DNA of 40,692 bases. Origin: an uncultured Oscillospiraceae bacterium (GTDB lineage: Bacteria; Bacillota; Clostridia; Oscillospirales; Oscillospiraceae). Shown here piece by piece: positions 1 to 6,959 of the stretch. A program made the position numbers and the translations under genes. Position 1 is the first letter of the stretch. The number at the start of each line of letters is the position of its first letter. Location: positions 1 to 40,692 of the forward strand of contig CAKUMO010000022.1 in the NCBI GenBank assembly GCA_934667815.1, read 5' to 3'. The notes beneath the pieces are model-generated. The model saw nothing but the letters and a program-made list of their open reading frames with translations. It made no database searches and had not been told where the DNA came from.

Positions 1-87
1 GGTCGACACCAAGAGATTCTCTCAATCGGTTTAATCTGGTGTTTTCAAGATGTCCTTATGAGGAGTCGCCCTTGGCTGCCTCGGTGT

Positions 88-411
88 TTACTGTAGGAAC
101 AGAAAAATTGCCAGCGTGAGCGCGACGGACTGCGAGTCCTCATTGCCGTCGGAGAGCAGCAGGAGCAAAATCAGCAGCAGCAGTGTGTCGCCGGTATCCG
201 CATTCGGCAGGAGCTTGTCGAGGATCGGCAGACGCAGACACGCGCCCGGCTGCGCCGGCTTCTCGGGCGGCGGAGGAGACGTCGGGGGCGTCGGCTGCGG
301 CCTTGGCGGAACAGGCTGTGGCTTCGGCGGCTCCGGCGGGCGGCGCTCCGGCTGCGGAATCTGCCGCCTTTGATATTGCCCGCCCGGCCCGGGCGTGTAG
401 CGGTTATACAT
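88..411 (-). CDS. Small proline-rich protein with hydrophobic C-terminus, function unknown
   Basis: 107 residues from the ATG at 411, which follows a GGGGGA ribosome binding site. Residues 1-17 are polar and rich in Gly, Arg and Gln. Residues 18-55 are about half proline (PEPPKPQPVPPRPQP). The C-terminus has two short hydrophobic stretches (about 77-86 and 96-106) separated by an acidic turn, SDGNEDSQ, so it may form a membrane hairpin. It overlaps the end of the next gene upstream by 8 bases and is the last of three small minus-strand genes that look like one operon. I recognise no named family. Small proteins ending in two Leu-rich helices around an acidic turn occur in sporulating Clostridia, so a spore-related role is possible but only inferred. 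Confidence 0.62.
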   Translation of the reverse strand: MYNRYTPGPGGQYQRRQIPQPERRPPEPPKPQPVPPRPQPTPPTSPPPPEKPAQPGACLRLPILDKLLPNADTGDTLLLLILLLLLSDGNEDSQSVALTLAIFLFLQ

Positions 412-781
412 TTTTGTCCCCCTTCCCCGGAAAGCCGCCGTAGTTTTTGAAAGCCAGCCCCGCAAGCTGTGAGAGCTTCGCGATGCGCAGCGCCTCGTCG
501 ATCTTCGCCTGCCGCTCCGGCGCGAGATAAGGCTTGAGCGCACACAAAAGCGCCTCCTGCCGTTTGTCCGTGTGCTGCGCCTGCTGCATCAGCCGCAGAA
601 TGCCCTTGACGAAAGCGTCGTCCGGCGGAGGGGGCGGCTGCGGCCTCGGCGGTGCGGGCGGGGGAGGCGGCGCGTTTTGCTCTCCGCCGAGCGATTGCGC
701 AAGGCTCATGATTTTGGCCATGCTGTCGGGGTCGCTCAGGATCTGATTCAGTTTGTCCTCAAAGCCCTCCGTTGCCGCCAC
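404..781 (-). CDS. Small helical protein with central poly-proline tract, function unknown
   Basis: 125 residues starting with GTG at 781, immediately after the TAG stop of the preceding gene (782-784), so translation is probably coupled. Residues 1-35 form an amphipathic helical segment (FEDKLNQILSDPDSMAKIMS). Residues 38-53 are almost pure proline. Residues 55-115 are predicted helical with many Ala, Leu, Gln and Arg (FVKGILRLMQQA, ALKPYLAPERQAKIDEALR). The tail is basic and Gly-rich. There is no signal peptide or catalytic motif. The layout of two helical parts joined by a rigid proline rod suggests a scaffold or coat-type protein. I know no characterised homologue. Confidence 0.65.
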   Translation of the reverse strand: MAATEGFEDKLNQILSDPDSMAKIMSLAQSLGGEQNAPPPPPAPPRPQPPPPPDDAFVKGILRLMQQAQHTDKRQEALLCALKPYLAPERQAKIDEALRIAKLSQLAGLAFKNYGGFPGKGDKNV

Positions 782-1000
782 CTACTTTCGGTTGAGTTTT
801 TGCAGAAGTGCCGCCGCCTCCGGCGTTGAGAGAATGGGCGCGAGCGCCGCCTGTGCGCCTGCGCTGTCGCCCTGACGGAAGGCTGCCGTCGCTGCGCGAA
901 GCTCTTTACCACCGCCCTGCGAAAGGAGCTGCAGGAGCTGCTGCCCTTCTTTGGAGGCAAGTATGCGCCGCGCCTGCTCCGCCGTTGGAGTTTGTTCCAT
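782..1000 (-). CDS. Small Ala/Gln-rich helical protein, function unknown
   Basis: 72 residues from the ATG at 1000, with an AGAGAGG/GGTGG-rich stretch upstream as ribosome binding site. It is all helical in character (AEQARRILASKEGQQLLQLL, TPEAAALLQKLNRK), soluble, and has no cysteines or obvious active site. It is the first of the three-gene minus-strand set reading down to 88, and its stop codon touches the start codon of the next gene. The intergenic space at 1001-1088 is shared with the divergent phosphodiesterase gene. No family is recognised. Confidence 0.6.
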   Translation of the reverse strand: MEQTPTAEQARRILASKEGQQLLQLLSQGGGKELRAATAAFRQGDSAGAQAALAPILSTPEAAALLQKLNRK

Positions 1001-1029
1001 GAATCCACCGTCCTCTCTGCCAAAAGGTA

Positions 1030-1058
1030 TTGCGGCCGCTTGACCGGTCTGCTATAAT
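1030..1058 (+). promoter_or_regulatory. Sigma-A promoter of the phosphodiesterase-coaX operon
   Basis: -35 TTGCGG (1030-1035), 17-base spacer, -10 TATAAT (1053-1058). It leads to the GTG start at 1089 through a short leader containing GGAGG at 1073-1077. A TTGACC at 1040-1045 is too close to the -10 to be its -35 element. Confidence 0.7.
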
Positions 1059-1088
1059 ATATGCAGCAAGTCGGAGGAAGGTGACGGC

Positions 1089-1580
1089 GTGAAGCTCCTG
1101 ATTCTCTCGGATTCTCACCGGGAGCTGGAATATATGCGCGAGGCGGTGCGGCGCGAGCGGCCCGATGCGGTTATCCATTTGGGCGACCATTTTACGGATG
1201 CCGACGCGCTGGCACAGGAATTTGCAGGGCTGCCGGTTCTGAGCGTGCGCGGAAACTGCGATTATTTTTCGCAGCAGCGTGCCGACGAGCTGCTGCGTAC
1301 CTTTGAGGGCGTGAAGATTTTCGGCATCCACGGCCACCGCTACGGCGTCAAGCAGGGACTGCTGCGCGCGGAGTTGGCGGCAAGGCAGCGCGGTGCGGAC
1401 GTGCTGCTGTTCGGGCATACGCACTGCCCTTACTGCGAATGCTATGACGGCCTGTGGCTGCTCAATCCCGGCGCCTGCGGCGGCCGCGCACCGAGCTACG
1501 GCGTTGTAGAAATTGAAAACGGAACGGCAAAATGCCGCGTCATAGACATGTACGCGGCGGAAGGACGGGAAAACAAATGA
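1089..1580 (+). CDS. YfcE/MJ0936-family metallophosphoesterase
   Basis: 163 residues, the usual length for this compact phosphodiesterase family. All metal-binding motifs of calcineurin-like phosphoesterases are present in order: DxH (D8, H10), GD (D33), GNCD (N56), HGH (H81, H83) and GHTH (H110, H112), followed by NPGA. Family members are cytosolic, Mn-dependent and act on phosphodiesters in vitro; the natural substrate is generally unknown. The GTG start at 1089 is chosen because GGAGG lies 11 bases upstream and the protein begins directly with the first beta strand. The stop overlaps the coaX start (ATGA at 1577-1580), so the two genes are co-transcribed. Confidence 0.9.
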   Translation: MKLLILSDSHRELEYMREAVRRERPDAVIHLGDHFTDADALAQEFAGLPVLSVRGNCDYFSQQRADELLRTFEGVKIFGIHGHRYGVKQGLLRAELAARQRGADVLLFGHTHCPYCECYDGLWLLNPGACGGRAPSYGVVEIENGTAKCRVIDMYAAEGRENK

Positions 1581-2344
1581 TTTTAGCGGTTGACATCGGC
1601 AATACGAACATTGTCCTCGGCGGACTTGAGGACGAAAAAATCCTCTTTGAGGCGCGTATGGCCACGGATCTTATCAAGACCTCCGACCAGTACTGCGCCG
1701 AGCTGAAAAATATGCTTGCACTCTTTGAGGTCACGCCGGAGCGCATCGGCGGGAGCATCATCTCCTCGGTCGTGCCGCCGGTTTTGAATTCGTTTAAGAC
1801 GGCGCTGCGCAAGCTGACGGGCAAAACCTGTCTCGTCGTTGGCCCCGGCATCCGTACGGGACTGAACATCCGCACGGAAAATCCCGCGGAGGTCGGCAGC
1901 GATTTGATCGTTGCGGCCGTTGCGGCGATCCAGGAATACGGCGCGCCGCTGCTGCTCGTTGACATGGGAACGGCCACGACCATCACCGCCATCGATGCGG
2001 CAGGAGCCTTCGTCGGCGGCTGCATCTGCCCGGGCGTGAAGATCTCCATGGAGGCGCTGACCGGCCGCACCGCGCAGCTCCCCGGCATCAGTTTGGACGA
2101 GCCGCAGCATGCCATCGGCAAAAATACGCGTGACTGCATGCGAAGCGGCATCATGTTCGGTGCAGCGGCCATGCTCGACGGCTTGCTCGACCGCATGGAG
2201 GGCGAGCTGGGTATTCCGGTGCGCGTGGTTGCGACGGGCGGCATTGCACGCTTCGTCATCCCGCTGTGCAGGCGCGAATTGATCTATGACCGCAGCCTGA
2301 TGCTCAAGGGCCTCGGCCTGCTTTATCGCCGCAACGCCAAATAG
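1577..2344 (+). CDS. coaX: Type III pantothenate kinase
   Basis: 255 residues. It phosphorylates pantothenate, the first step of coenzyme A synthesis. The ASKHA-fold phosphate loop is at the N-terminus (VDIGNTNIVLGG, D6). Later motifs typical of CoaX are NPAEVGSDLIVAAVAA, DMGTATTITAID (catalytic Asp region), GGCICPGV and a C-terminal ATGG. Type III enzymes are ATP-dependent, need a monovalent cation and are not feedback-inhibited by CoA. The ATG at 1577 overlaps the stop of the phosphodiesterase; an upstream in-frame ATG at 1532 would add 15 unrelated residues. It ends 4 bases before the stop of a convergent small gene. Confidence 0.95.
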   Translation: MILAVDIGNTNIVLGGLEDEKILFEARMATDLIKTSDQYCAELKNMLALFEVTPERIGGSIISSVVPPVLNSFKTALRKLTGKTCLVVGPGIRTGLNIRTENPAEVGSDLIVAAVAAIQEYGAPLLLVDMGTATTITAIDAAGAFVGGCICPGVKISMEALTGRTAQLPGISLDEPQHAIGKNTRDCMRSGIMFGAAAMLDGLLDRMEGELGIPVRVVATGGIARFVIPLCRRELIYDRSLMLKGLGLLYRRNAK

Positions 2345-2348
2345 CGCT

Positions 2349-2516
2349 TTACAGTGCAAACAGCAGCGCCAGCAGCACGAGAACGCTCATTGCGCCTACC
2401 AGCAGCGTCACAACGGACTCCACAAAGGCGGCGATGCTGCCGAAGCGGCGCTTCCGGCGTGCCGGACGGATGTAAACGGGCGTGAGGTAGGGCATCATAT
2501 CGATCACATTTTTCAT
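2349..2516 (-). CDS. 55-residue single-pass membrane protein, function unknown
   Basis: ATG at 2516 with a perfect AAGGAG (2525-2530) 8 bases upstream; TAA at 2349-2351. The product begins MKNVIDMMPYLTPVYIRP, has a basic patch (ARRKRRFG, residues 19-26), then a continuous hydrophobic helix from about residue 30 to the end (SVLVLLALLFAL). This fits a type II or tail-anchored small membrane protein with a cytoplasmic N-terminus. It is convergent with coaX, stop to stop 4 bases apart. The next gene downstream reads away from it. No family recognised. The strong ribosome binding site and the ordered charge/hydrophobic layout are the reasons for calling it. Confidence 0.6.
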   Translation of the reverse strand: MKNVIDMMPYLTPVYIRPARRKRRFGSIAAFVESVVTLLVGAMSVLVLLALLFAL

Positions 2517-2603
2517 AGTGGGAGCTCCTTTTTGTCGTCTTTTGTCTTACAAACACAGTCTATCAAATTTGGTGTCCAATAATCTGGACTCGGAGGTCGG
2601 TTT

Positions 2604-3512
2604 ATGAAAGAATTTGAATTCTCCTCTCTGAGCGGCGGAACGCTCCACGGCTATCGCTGGGAACCCGAGGGCAAGCCCGTTGCGATCGTGCAGATCATCC
2701 ACGGTATCGCGGAGCATATGCTTCGCTATGACGAATTTGCCCGCTACCTCAATGAACACGGCGTGCTGGTCGTGGCCGAGGATCACATGGGCCACGGCAA
2801 GTCCGAGGGCACGCGCCTGTATTTCTCCGGCGGCTGGGAAACGGCTGCCGAGGATTGCTACACCCTTTTGCAGATGACGCATGCGGAGTTCCCGGAGCTG
2901 CCGTATTTCCTCTTTGGCCACAGCATGGGTTCTTTCCTCACGCGTACCGTGCTCATCCGCCATCCGGAAGCCCCGCTGGCCGGCGCGGTGATCTGCGGCA
3001 CGGGCTGGCAGCCGGGGATTGTGCTCGCAGCAGGCCGCACGCTGTGTGCGCTGGAAAAGCTGCGCGTGGGAGACACCGGCCACAGCGCCCTTTTGACGAA
3101 CCTGATGTTCGGCGCGTACAACAAGAAATTCAAGCCCAACCGCACGCCCAACGACTGGATCTGCACCGATCCGGCGGTCGTTGACCGCTACACCGCCGAT
3201 CCGCTCTGCGGCGGCGACGCGACGGTCGGCCTGTCGCGCGAACTGCTGCGCGGCCTCGGCTTCATCCAGAAACGTGCGAATCTGGAAAGAATGAACAAGG
3301 CGCTGCCCGTGTTCTTCATTGCGGGACATTCCGACCCTGTCGGCGCGATGGGCAAGGGCGTGGAGAAAGCGGCCTCGCGCTTCTGCGCGGCGGGCATGCA
3401 GCAGGTCGCACTGCATCTCTACGACGGCCGTCATGAGATCCTCAACGAGCCGAATCGCGAGGAGGTCTACGGCGATGTCTGGGCGTTCCTGCTTAAAACC
3501 TTGAAAAAGTAA
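2604..3512 (+). CDS. Alpha/beta hydrolase, lysophospholipase/monoacylglycerol lipase type
   Basis: 302 residues, normal for the Hydrolase_4 family. The oxyanion region is IIHGIAEHMLRYDEFARYL, the nucleophile elbow is GHSMG (about residue 112), the acid is in IAGHSDPVG and the catalytic His in YDGRHEILNE near the C-terminus. There is no signal peptide, so it acts in the cytosol or at the inner face of the membrane on lysophospholipids or monoglycerides. The precise substrate cannot be told from the sequence. It starts at an ATG behind CGGAGG and stands alone between a divergent small gene and the promoter of the SLH protein. Confidence 0.88.
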   Translation: MKEFEFSSLSGGTLHGYRWEPEGKPVAIVQIIHGIAEHMLRYDEFARYLNEHGVLVVAEDHMGHGKSEGTRLYFSGGWETAAEDCYTLLQMTHAEFPELPYFLFGHSMGSFLTRTVLIRHPEAPLAGAVICGTGWQPGIVLAAGRTLCALEKLRVGDTGHSALLTNLMFGAYNKKFKPNRTPNDWICTDPAVVDRYTADPLCGGDATVGLSRELLRGLGFIQKRANLERMNKALPVFFIAGHSDPVGAMGKGVEKAASRFCAAGMQQVALHLYDGRHEILNEPNREEVYGDVWAFLLKTLKK

Positions 3513-3551
3513 CAAATTGTAAGAAATTTTTGAAAATAATCTCGTAAAGTG

Positions 3552-3591
3552 GCAGAGAGTGCTTGACGCAGGCGGCGCTCTCTGCTACAAT
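3552..3591 (+). promoter_or_regulatory. Sigma-A promoter embedded in an 11-bp inverted repeat
   Basis: -35 TTGACG (3563-3568), 17-base spacer, -10 TACAAT (3586-3591). The arm GCAGAGAGTGC (3552-3562) ends directly at the -35, and the arm GCGCTCTCTGC (3575-3585) ends directly at the -10; 10 of 11 positions are complementary. Such placement would let a dimeric repressor cover the polymerase site. It drives the SLH lysozyme gene at 3625. Confidence 0.7.
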
Positions 3592-3624
3592 GATAATGCG
3601 ATATTTTAATCCGGTGGTGAAACT

Positions 3625-5652
3625 ATGAAACGAATTCTTGTCAGCGTCCTGCTTCTGGCCTGCCTTGCAGCGGGATTGATCCTGCCTGTGCTTGCAGAGC
3701 CGGCCTCGCTGTCGCTCAGTGTCGAGGGTCTTGCGCTCATACAGGAATTTGACAACGGTGCGACGGCGCAGTCCGTGCGCTCCAGCGAGAATGCGGTCAA
3801 CGCCTATGCGAGCCGGAATAAGCTCGAGCTGACGCAGCAGCAGTTTGACGCGCTGGTCAGCATGACGAGCGACATTGGGACAAGCACGCTGGGCTACCGC
3901 TACGGCCAGACCGTCGCCAAGGGCGATTATACCGACACGGCGCTTGCCAATGCGTGGTGCGCGTGGGTCAAGAAAAACGGCAGCTTCTCCGAAACGCAGC
4001 TTCAGCGCCGCATCCGGGAGCTGCGGGTCATCCTCTACGGCGACTATTCCGGCGAGGACAGCGAGCTGTCCTTCCGCTACCTGATTTTCAAGGCCAACGG
4101 CGGCGAGCTGACGGACAACACCGTCCTTTGCTATCCTGTCGGGGAGGTCTACGGTGAGCTGCCGACGGCAAACCGTTCCGGCAAGTACTTTGCCGGCTGG
4201 TTCACGGCCATTACGGACGGCACGCAGATACATAGCACCTCGACCGTCGCGGAGAACTACACCGTCTATGCCCAATGGTCGGACGCAAAGCCGGGTGAAC
4301 CGACTGAGCCGACCGATCCGGACGAACCGGAGGAGCCGATCCCCGTCGTCCGCACGAGCGAGTCCGGGATCCAGTTTATCAAGGATCACGAGGGCTTCAT
4401 TCCCAAGCCCGTCTGGGACTACCAGCAGTATTCCGTGGGCTACGGCTCTCACTGTGGCCCGGACGACTACCCCGACGGCATCACGGAAAAGGAAGCCGAT
4501 ATTCTGCTGCGCAAGATGCTGCGAGATGAATTTGAGCCGCGCGTGGACGCGCTGGAGCGTAAGTCCGGCAGGACCTTCAGCCGGCAGGAGTACGATGCGC
4601 TCGTCAGCTTCAGCTACAACGTCGGTGTTAGCTGGATGAACGGTGGGTATAACATTTACCGCTATGTTACGACCGGGAACTATTCCGAAATGGAACTGGT
4701 CAATTGCTTCGGCAGTTGGATCAACGCCGGCGGCGAGTCGGTGGACGGCCTTGCACGCCGCCGTATCGACGAGGTAAACCTCTATCTCAACGGCGTGTAC
4801 TCCACGGGCAGCACGGCCTATCTCTATGTCAAATTCCGCCTGAACACCGACCCCTCGACGGTCTCCGGCGAGAAGAATTACGATTATACTTATTATAAGC
4901 CCGGCACGAACTTCGGAACCCTGCCCAATGCCAGCCGCGAGGGCTATAACTTCCTCGGTTGGTTTGAAAAGGCCTCCGGTGGCCGGCAGTTCACGACCGA
5001 CAGCCGCGTTCCGGCCTACGGCCTGATGACGCTCTACGCACACTGGGAGGCTGCCGAGCCGGAACCCGAACCCGAGCCGGAGCCGGATTTCCCCTTTACC
5101 GACGTTCCGAAGGATGCGTGGTACTATCCCGCGATCTTTGCCGTTTACCAAAAGGGCTGGACGAACGGTACCAGCGCGACAACCTTTGAGCCGGAGTACT
5201 GCTTTGCCCGCAGCATGATGGTCACGATGCTCTATCGCATTGAGAATCAGCCCTCCGTCAGCACCACATCGCCCTTTACGGACGTCCGGCAGGGACGGTT
5301 TTACACCGCGCCGGTCGCGTGGGCCTTCAACGTCGGCCTGACCAAGGGCAACAACGACGGTACGACCTTTGGCCCGGACGAGTTTATGACGCGTGAACAG
5401 CTTGCCACCTTCTTCTACCGCTATGCGCAGATGAAGGGCGAGGACGTTTCGGCAAGCTACGACCTGTCGCAGCATCCGGATTACGGAAAGATGTCCAACT
5501 TCTCCAAAGCGCCGATGCAGTGGGCGCTGTCGCACGGCTATCTGCGGCTGGATTCCGACGGCTCGCTGCGCCCGCGCGAGAGCGCGACGCGTGCGGAGTC
5601 TATGGACTTCATCGCGCGGTATATGGGCTTGATCGACCCCTACGATTATTAA
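3625..5652 (+). CDS. Secreted SLH-anchored protein with lysozyme-like (GH24) domains and InlB-type repeats
   Basis: 675 residues. Residues 1-24 are a signal peptide (KRILVSVLLLACLAAGLILPVLA). About 30-140 is a lysozyme-like module lacking the catalytic Glu motif. About 150-218 is an InlB B-repeat/Flg_new module (GELPTANRSGKYFAGWF). A Pro/Glu linker follows (220-240). About 245-393 is a better GH24 lysozyme: DHEGF with E256, WDYQQYSVGYG with D265 and S270 in place of the usual Thr, and RRIDEVNLYL. A second InlB-type repeat lies at 398-474 and an EPEPEPEP linker at 478-487. Three SLH domains (about 488-675; FTDVPKDAWYYPAI, FTDVRQG, RPRESATRAES) would hold it on secondary cell-wall polymer. Likely a cell-surface muramidase; activity is inferred. 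It is monocistronic, with its own promoter and terminator. Confidence 0.88.
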   Translation: MKRILVSVLLLACLAAGLILPVLAEPASLSLSVEGLALIQEFDNGATAQSVRSSENAVNAYASRNKLELTQQQFDALVSMTSDIGTSTLGYRYGQTVAKGDYTDTALANAWCAWVKKNGSFSETQLQRRIRELRVILYGDYSGEDSELSFRYLIFKANGGELTDNTVLCYPVGEVYGELPTANRSGKYFAGWFTAITDGTQIHSTSTVAENYTVYAQWSDAKPGEPTEPTDPDEPEEPIPVVRTSESGIQFIKDHEGFIPKPVWDYQQYSVGYGSHCGPDDYPDGITEKEADILLRKMLRDEFEPRVDALERKSGRTFSRQEYDALVSFSYNVGVSWMNGGYNIYRYVTTGNYSEMELVNCFGSWINAGGESVDGLARRRIDEVNLYLNGVYSTGSTAYLYVKFRLNTDPSTVSGEKNYDYTYYKPGTNFGTLPNASREGYNFLGWFEKASGGRQFTTDSRVPAYGLMTLYAHWEAAEPEPEPEPEPDFPFTDVPKDAWYYPAIFAVYQKGWTNGTSATTFEPEYCFARSMMVTMLYRIENQPSVSTTSPFTDVRQGRFYTAPVAWAFNVGLTKGNNDGTTFGPDEFMTREQLATFFYRYAQMKGEDVSASYDLSQHPDYGKMSNFSKAPMQWALSHGYLRLDSDGSLRPRESATRAESMDFIARYMGLIDPYDY

Positions 5653-5658
5653 AGCGAA

Positions 5659-5684
5659 AGCCCCGTCGAGTGACGGGGCTTTTT
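5659..5684 (+). terminator. Intrinsic terminator of the SLH lysozyme gene
   Basis: AGCCCCGTC (5659-5667), loop GAGT, GACGGGGCT (5672-5680), then TTTT. A perfect 9-bp stem 7 bases after the stop codon. Confidence 0.9.
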
Positions 5685-5702
5685 GCTTGACTGTCCGTTC
5701 TA

Positions 5703-5730
5703 TTGGACACCGCCTCTGCTATACTATGCT
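5703..5730 (+). promoter_or_regulatory. Probable promoter of the truA operon
   Basis: TTGGAC (5703-5708), 16-base spacer, TATGCT (5725-5730), followed after a short leader by AAGGAG at 5742-5747. A TATACT at 5720-5725 is an alternative -10 without a good -35. Confidence 0.45.
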
Positions 5731-5756
5731 CAGAAACACCGAAGGAGTTGTATGGT

Positions 5757-5885
5757 ATGTATGTTTTGGCAGTGCGCGGACATTATGAAGTTTACCGTGC
5801 CGACGGCGCGTTTTATTGCTCGGCGGACACGAAGCGCGAGGCGCTGGAGGAAATCGAAGAATGGGAGAGCGAAACTATCGCCTGA
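5757..5885 (+). CDS. 42-residue acidic protein upstream of truA, function unknown
   Basis: The ATG at 5757 has AAGGAG 9 bases upstream. The product starts MYVLAVRGHYEVYRADGAFY and ends in a charged helix, KREALEEIEEWESETIA. It looks like a small beta-hairpin plus helix. It is the first gene of the truA operon, and its last 25 bases overlap the truA start in another frame, so its translation would deliver ribosomes to truA. The preserved overlap and strong ribosome binding site argue that it is real. No family recognised. Confidence 0.6.
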   Translation: MYVLAVRGHYEVYRADGAFYCSADTKREALEEIEEWESETIA

Positions 5886-6604
5886 CGCTGGCTTACGACG
5901 GCACGCGCTACCGCGGCTGGCAGCGGCTGGAGCAGGCGGAGCTGACCGTACAGGGCAAGCTCGAGTCTGTGCTGACGGCCTTTTTCGGCACGCCGGTCGA
6001 GGTACAGGGCAGCGGCCGAACGGACGCGGGCGTGCACGCGCGTGGACAGGTCGCGTCGTTTCACGCACCGGAAAGACCCTGTGAGGAAATTCTGTGCGCG
6101 CTGCGGCGCTATCTGCCCGAGGACATCGGTGCATTGTCGCTTTGTTATGCGCCGCAGCGCTTTCATGCGCGCCTTTCAGCTAAGGCGAAAACTTATCATT
6201 ACCGCATCTGGAACAGCGAGGTGCCGGACGTTTTTGAACGCCGCTGGCGCGTGCAGCTTTCTGATGATTTTGATTTGGATGCGATGCGGCAGGCGGCGGG
6301 ATTTTTGCTCGGAACGCACGATTTTCGCGCATTCTGCGCAAATAAACAGCTTAAAAAGTCCTCCGTCCGCACCCTGCAGCGCTGCGACATCGTCCGCGAG
6401 GGCAGTGAGCTGCGCTTCGAACTGACGGCTGACGGCTTCCTGCATCACATGGTGCGGATCCTTGTCGGCACGCTTCTGGAGGTCGGGCGCGGCAAGCGCC
6501 GTCCGGAGGATCTTCCGGCGATTTTAGAGGGATGCTTGCGTGCCGATGCCGGGGAGACTGCACCCGCGAAGGGACTTTGCCTGATGGAGGTTATTTACGA
6601 ATGA
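5861..6604 (+). CDS. truA: tRNA pseudouridine(38-40) synthase
   Basis: 247 residues, the normal TruA length. It isomerises uridines 38-40 in the anticodon arm of tRNAs. The catalytic motif GSGRTDAGVHARGQVASF carries the nucleophile D55. Other family signatures are AYDGTRYRGWQ, YHYRIWN and HHMVRILVGTLLEVGRGK. The ATG at 5861 has GGAGG at 5846-5850; longer in-frame starts would add a non-family N-terminus. It overlaps the 42-residue gene upstream by 25 bases and the ArsC-family gene downstream by 4 (ATGA). Confidence 0.95.
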   Translation: MGERNYRLTLAYDGTRYRGWQRLEQAELTVQGKLESVLTAFFGTPVEVQGSGRTDAGVHARGQVASFHAPERPCEEILCALRRYLPEDIGALSLCYAPQRFHARLSAKAKTYHYRIWNSEVPDVFERRWRVQLSDDFDLDAMRQAAGFLLGTHDFRAFCANKQLKKSSVRTLQRCDIVREGSELRFELTADGFLHHMVRILVGTLLEVGRGKRRPEDLPAILEGCLRADAGETAPAKGLCLMEVIYE

Positions 6605-6954
6605 ACATTCAGATTTTTGGAAAAAATAAGTGTTTTGATACGAAAAAAGCGGAGCGTTGGTTCAAAGAACGTGGAATCAAATTTCAGAGCATCGATCTCA
6701 AGCGCTACGGAATGTCCAACGGCGAGTTTGAGAGCGTGCTGCGTGCGGTCGGCGGCGTGGACAAGCTGATCGACTGGGACGGCAAGGATGCCGACATCAC
6801 GCTGCTGCGCTATCTTGCCGACGCGCATGCAAAGGAGGACAAGCTCTTTGACCGTCCGGAGCTGATGAAAACGCCTGTCGTGCGCAACGGCAGACAGGCG
6901 ACCGTCGGCTATTGCCCGGAAACATGGGCACAGTGGGCGCAGAGCGGGAAGTAG
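6601..6954 (+). CDS. ArsC/YffB-family thioredoxin-fold protein
   Basis: 117 residues, the usual size for the ArsC-like family. The N-terminal strand runs into NKCFDTKKAERWFKERG, the position of the reactive cysteine, and the region ELMKTPVVRNGRQATVGY matches the conserved cis-Pro segment (TPV). The active site is CxxT, not the CxxC of Spx or redox arsenate reductases, so it resembles YffB-like members whose role is unclear; a true arsenate reductase function is not supported. The start overlaps the truA stop, and the CCA-enzyme gene follows after 5 bases. Confidence 0.85.
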   Translation: MNIQIFGKNKCFDTKKAERWFKERGIKFQSIDLKRYGMSNGEFESVLRAVGGVDKLIDWDGKDADITLLRYLADAHAKEDKLFDRPELMKTPVVRNGRQATVGYCPETWAQWAQSGK

Positions 6955-6959
6955 GAAGT

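Noticed and set aside
1..87. Left edge sequence, including AGAGATTCTCT
   Set aside because: No gene, promoter or terminator could be supported; the small inverted repeat is too short to interpret.
1040..1045. TTGACC as -35 element of the phosphodiesterase promoter
   Set aside because: Only 7 bases from the TATAAT; TTGCGG at 1030 has the correct 17-base spacing.
3493..5535. 680-codon open frame on the minus strand opposite the SLH lysozyme gene
   Set aside because: Antisense shadow of a GC-rich gene; no ribosome binding site, composition without family features, and the plus-strand gene has full domains, promoter and terminator.
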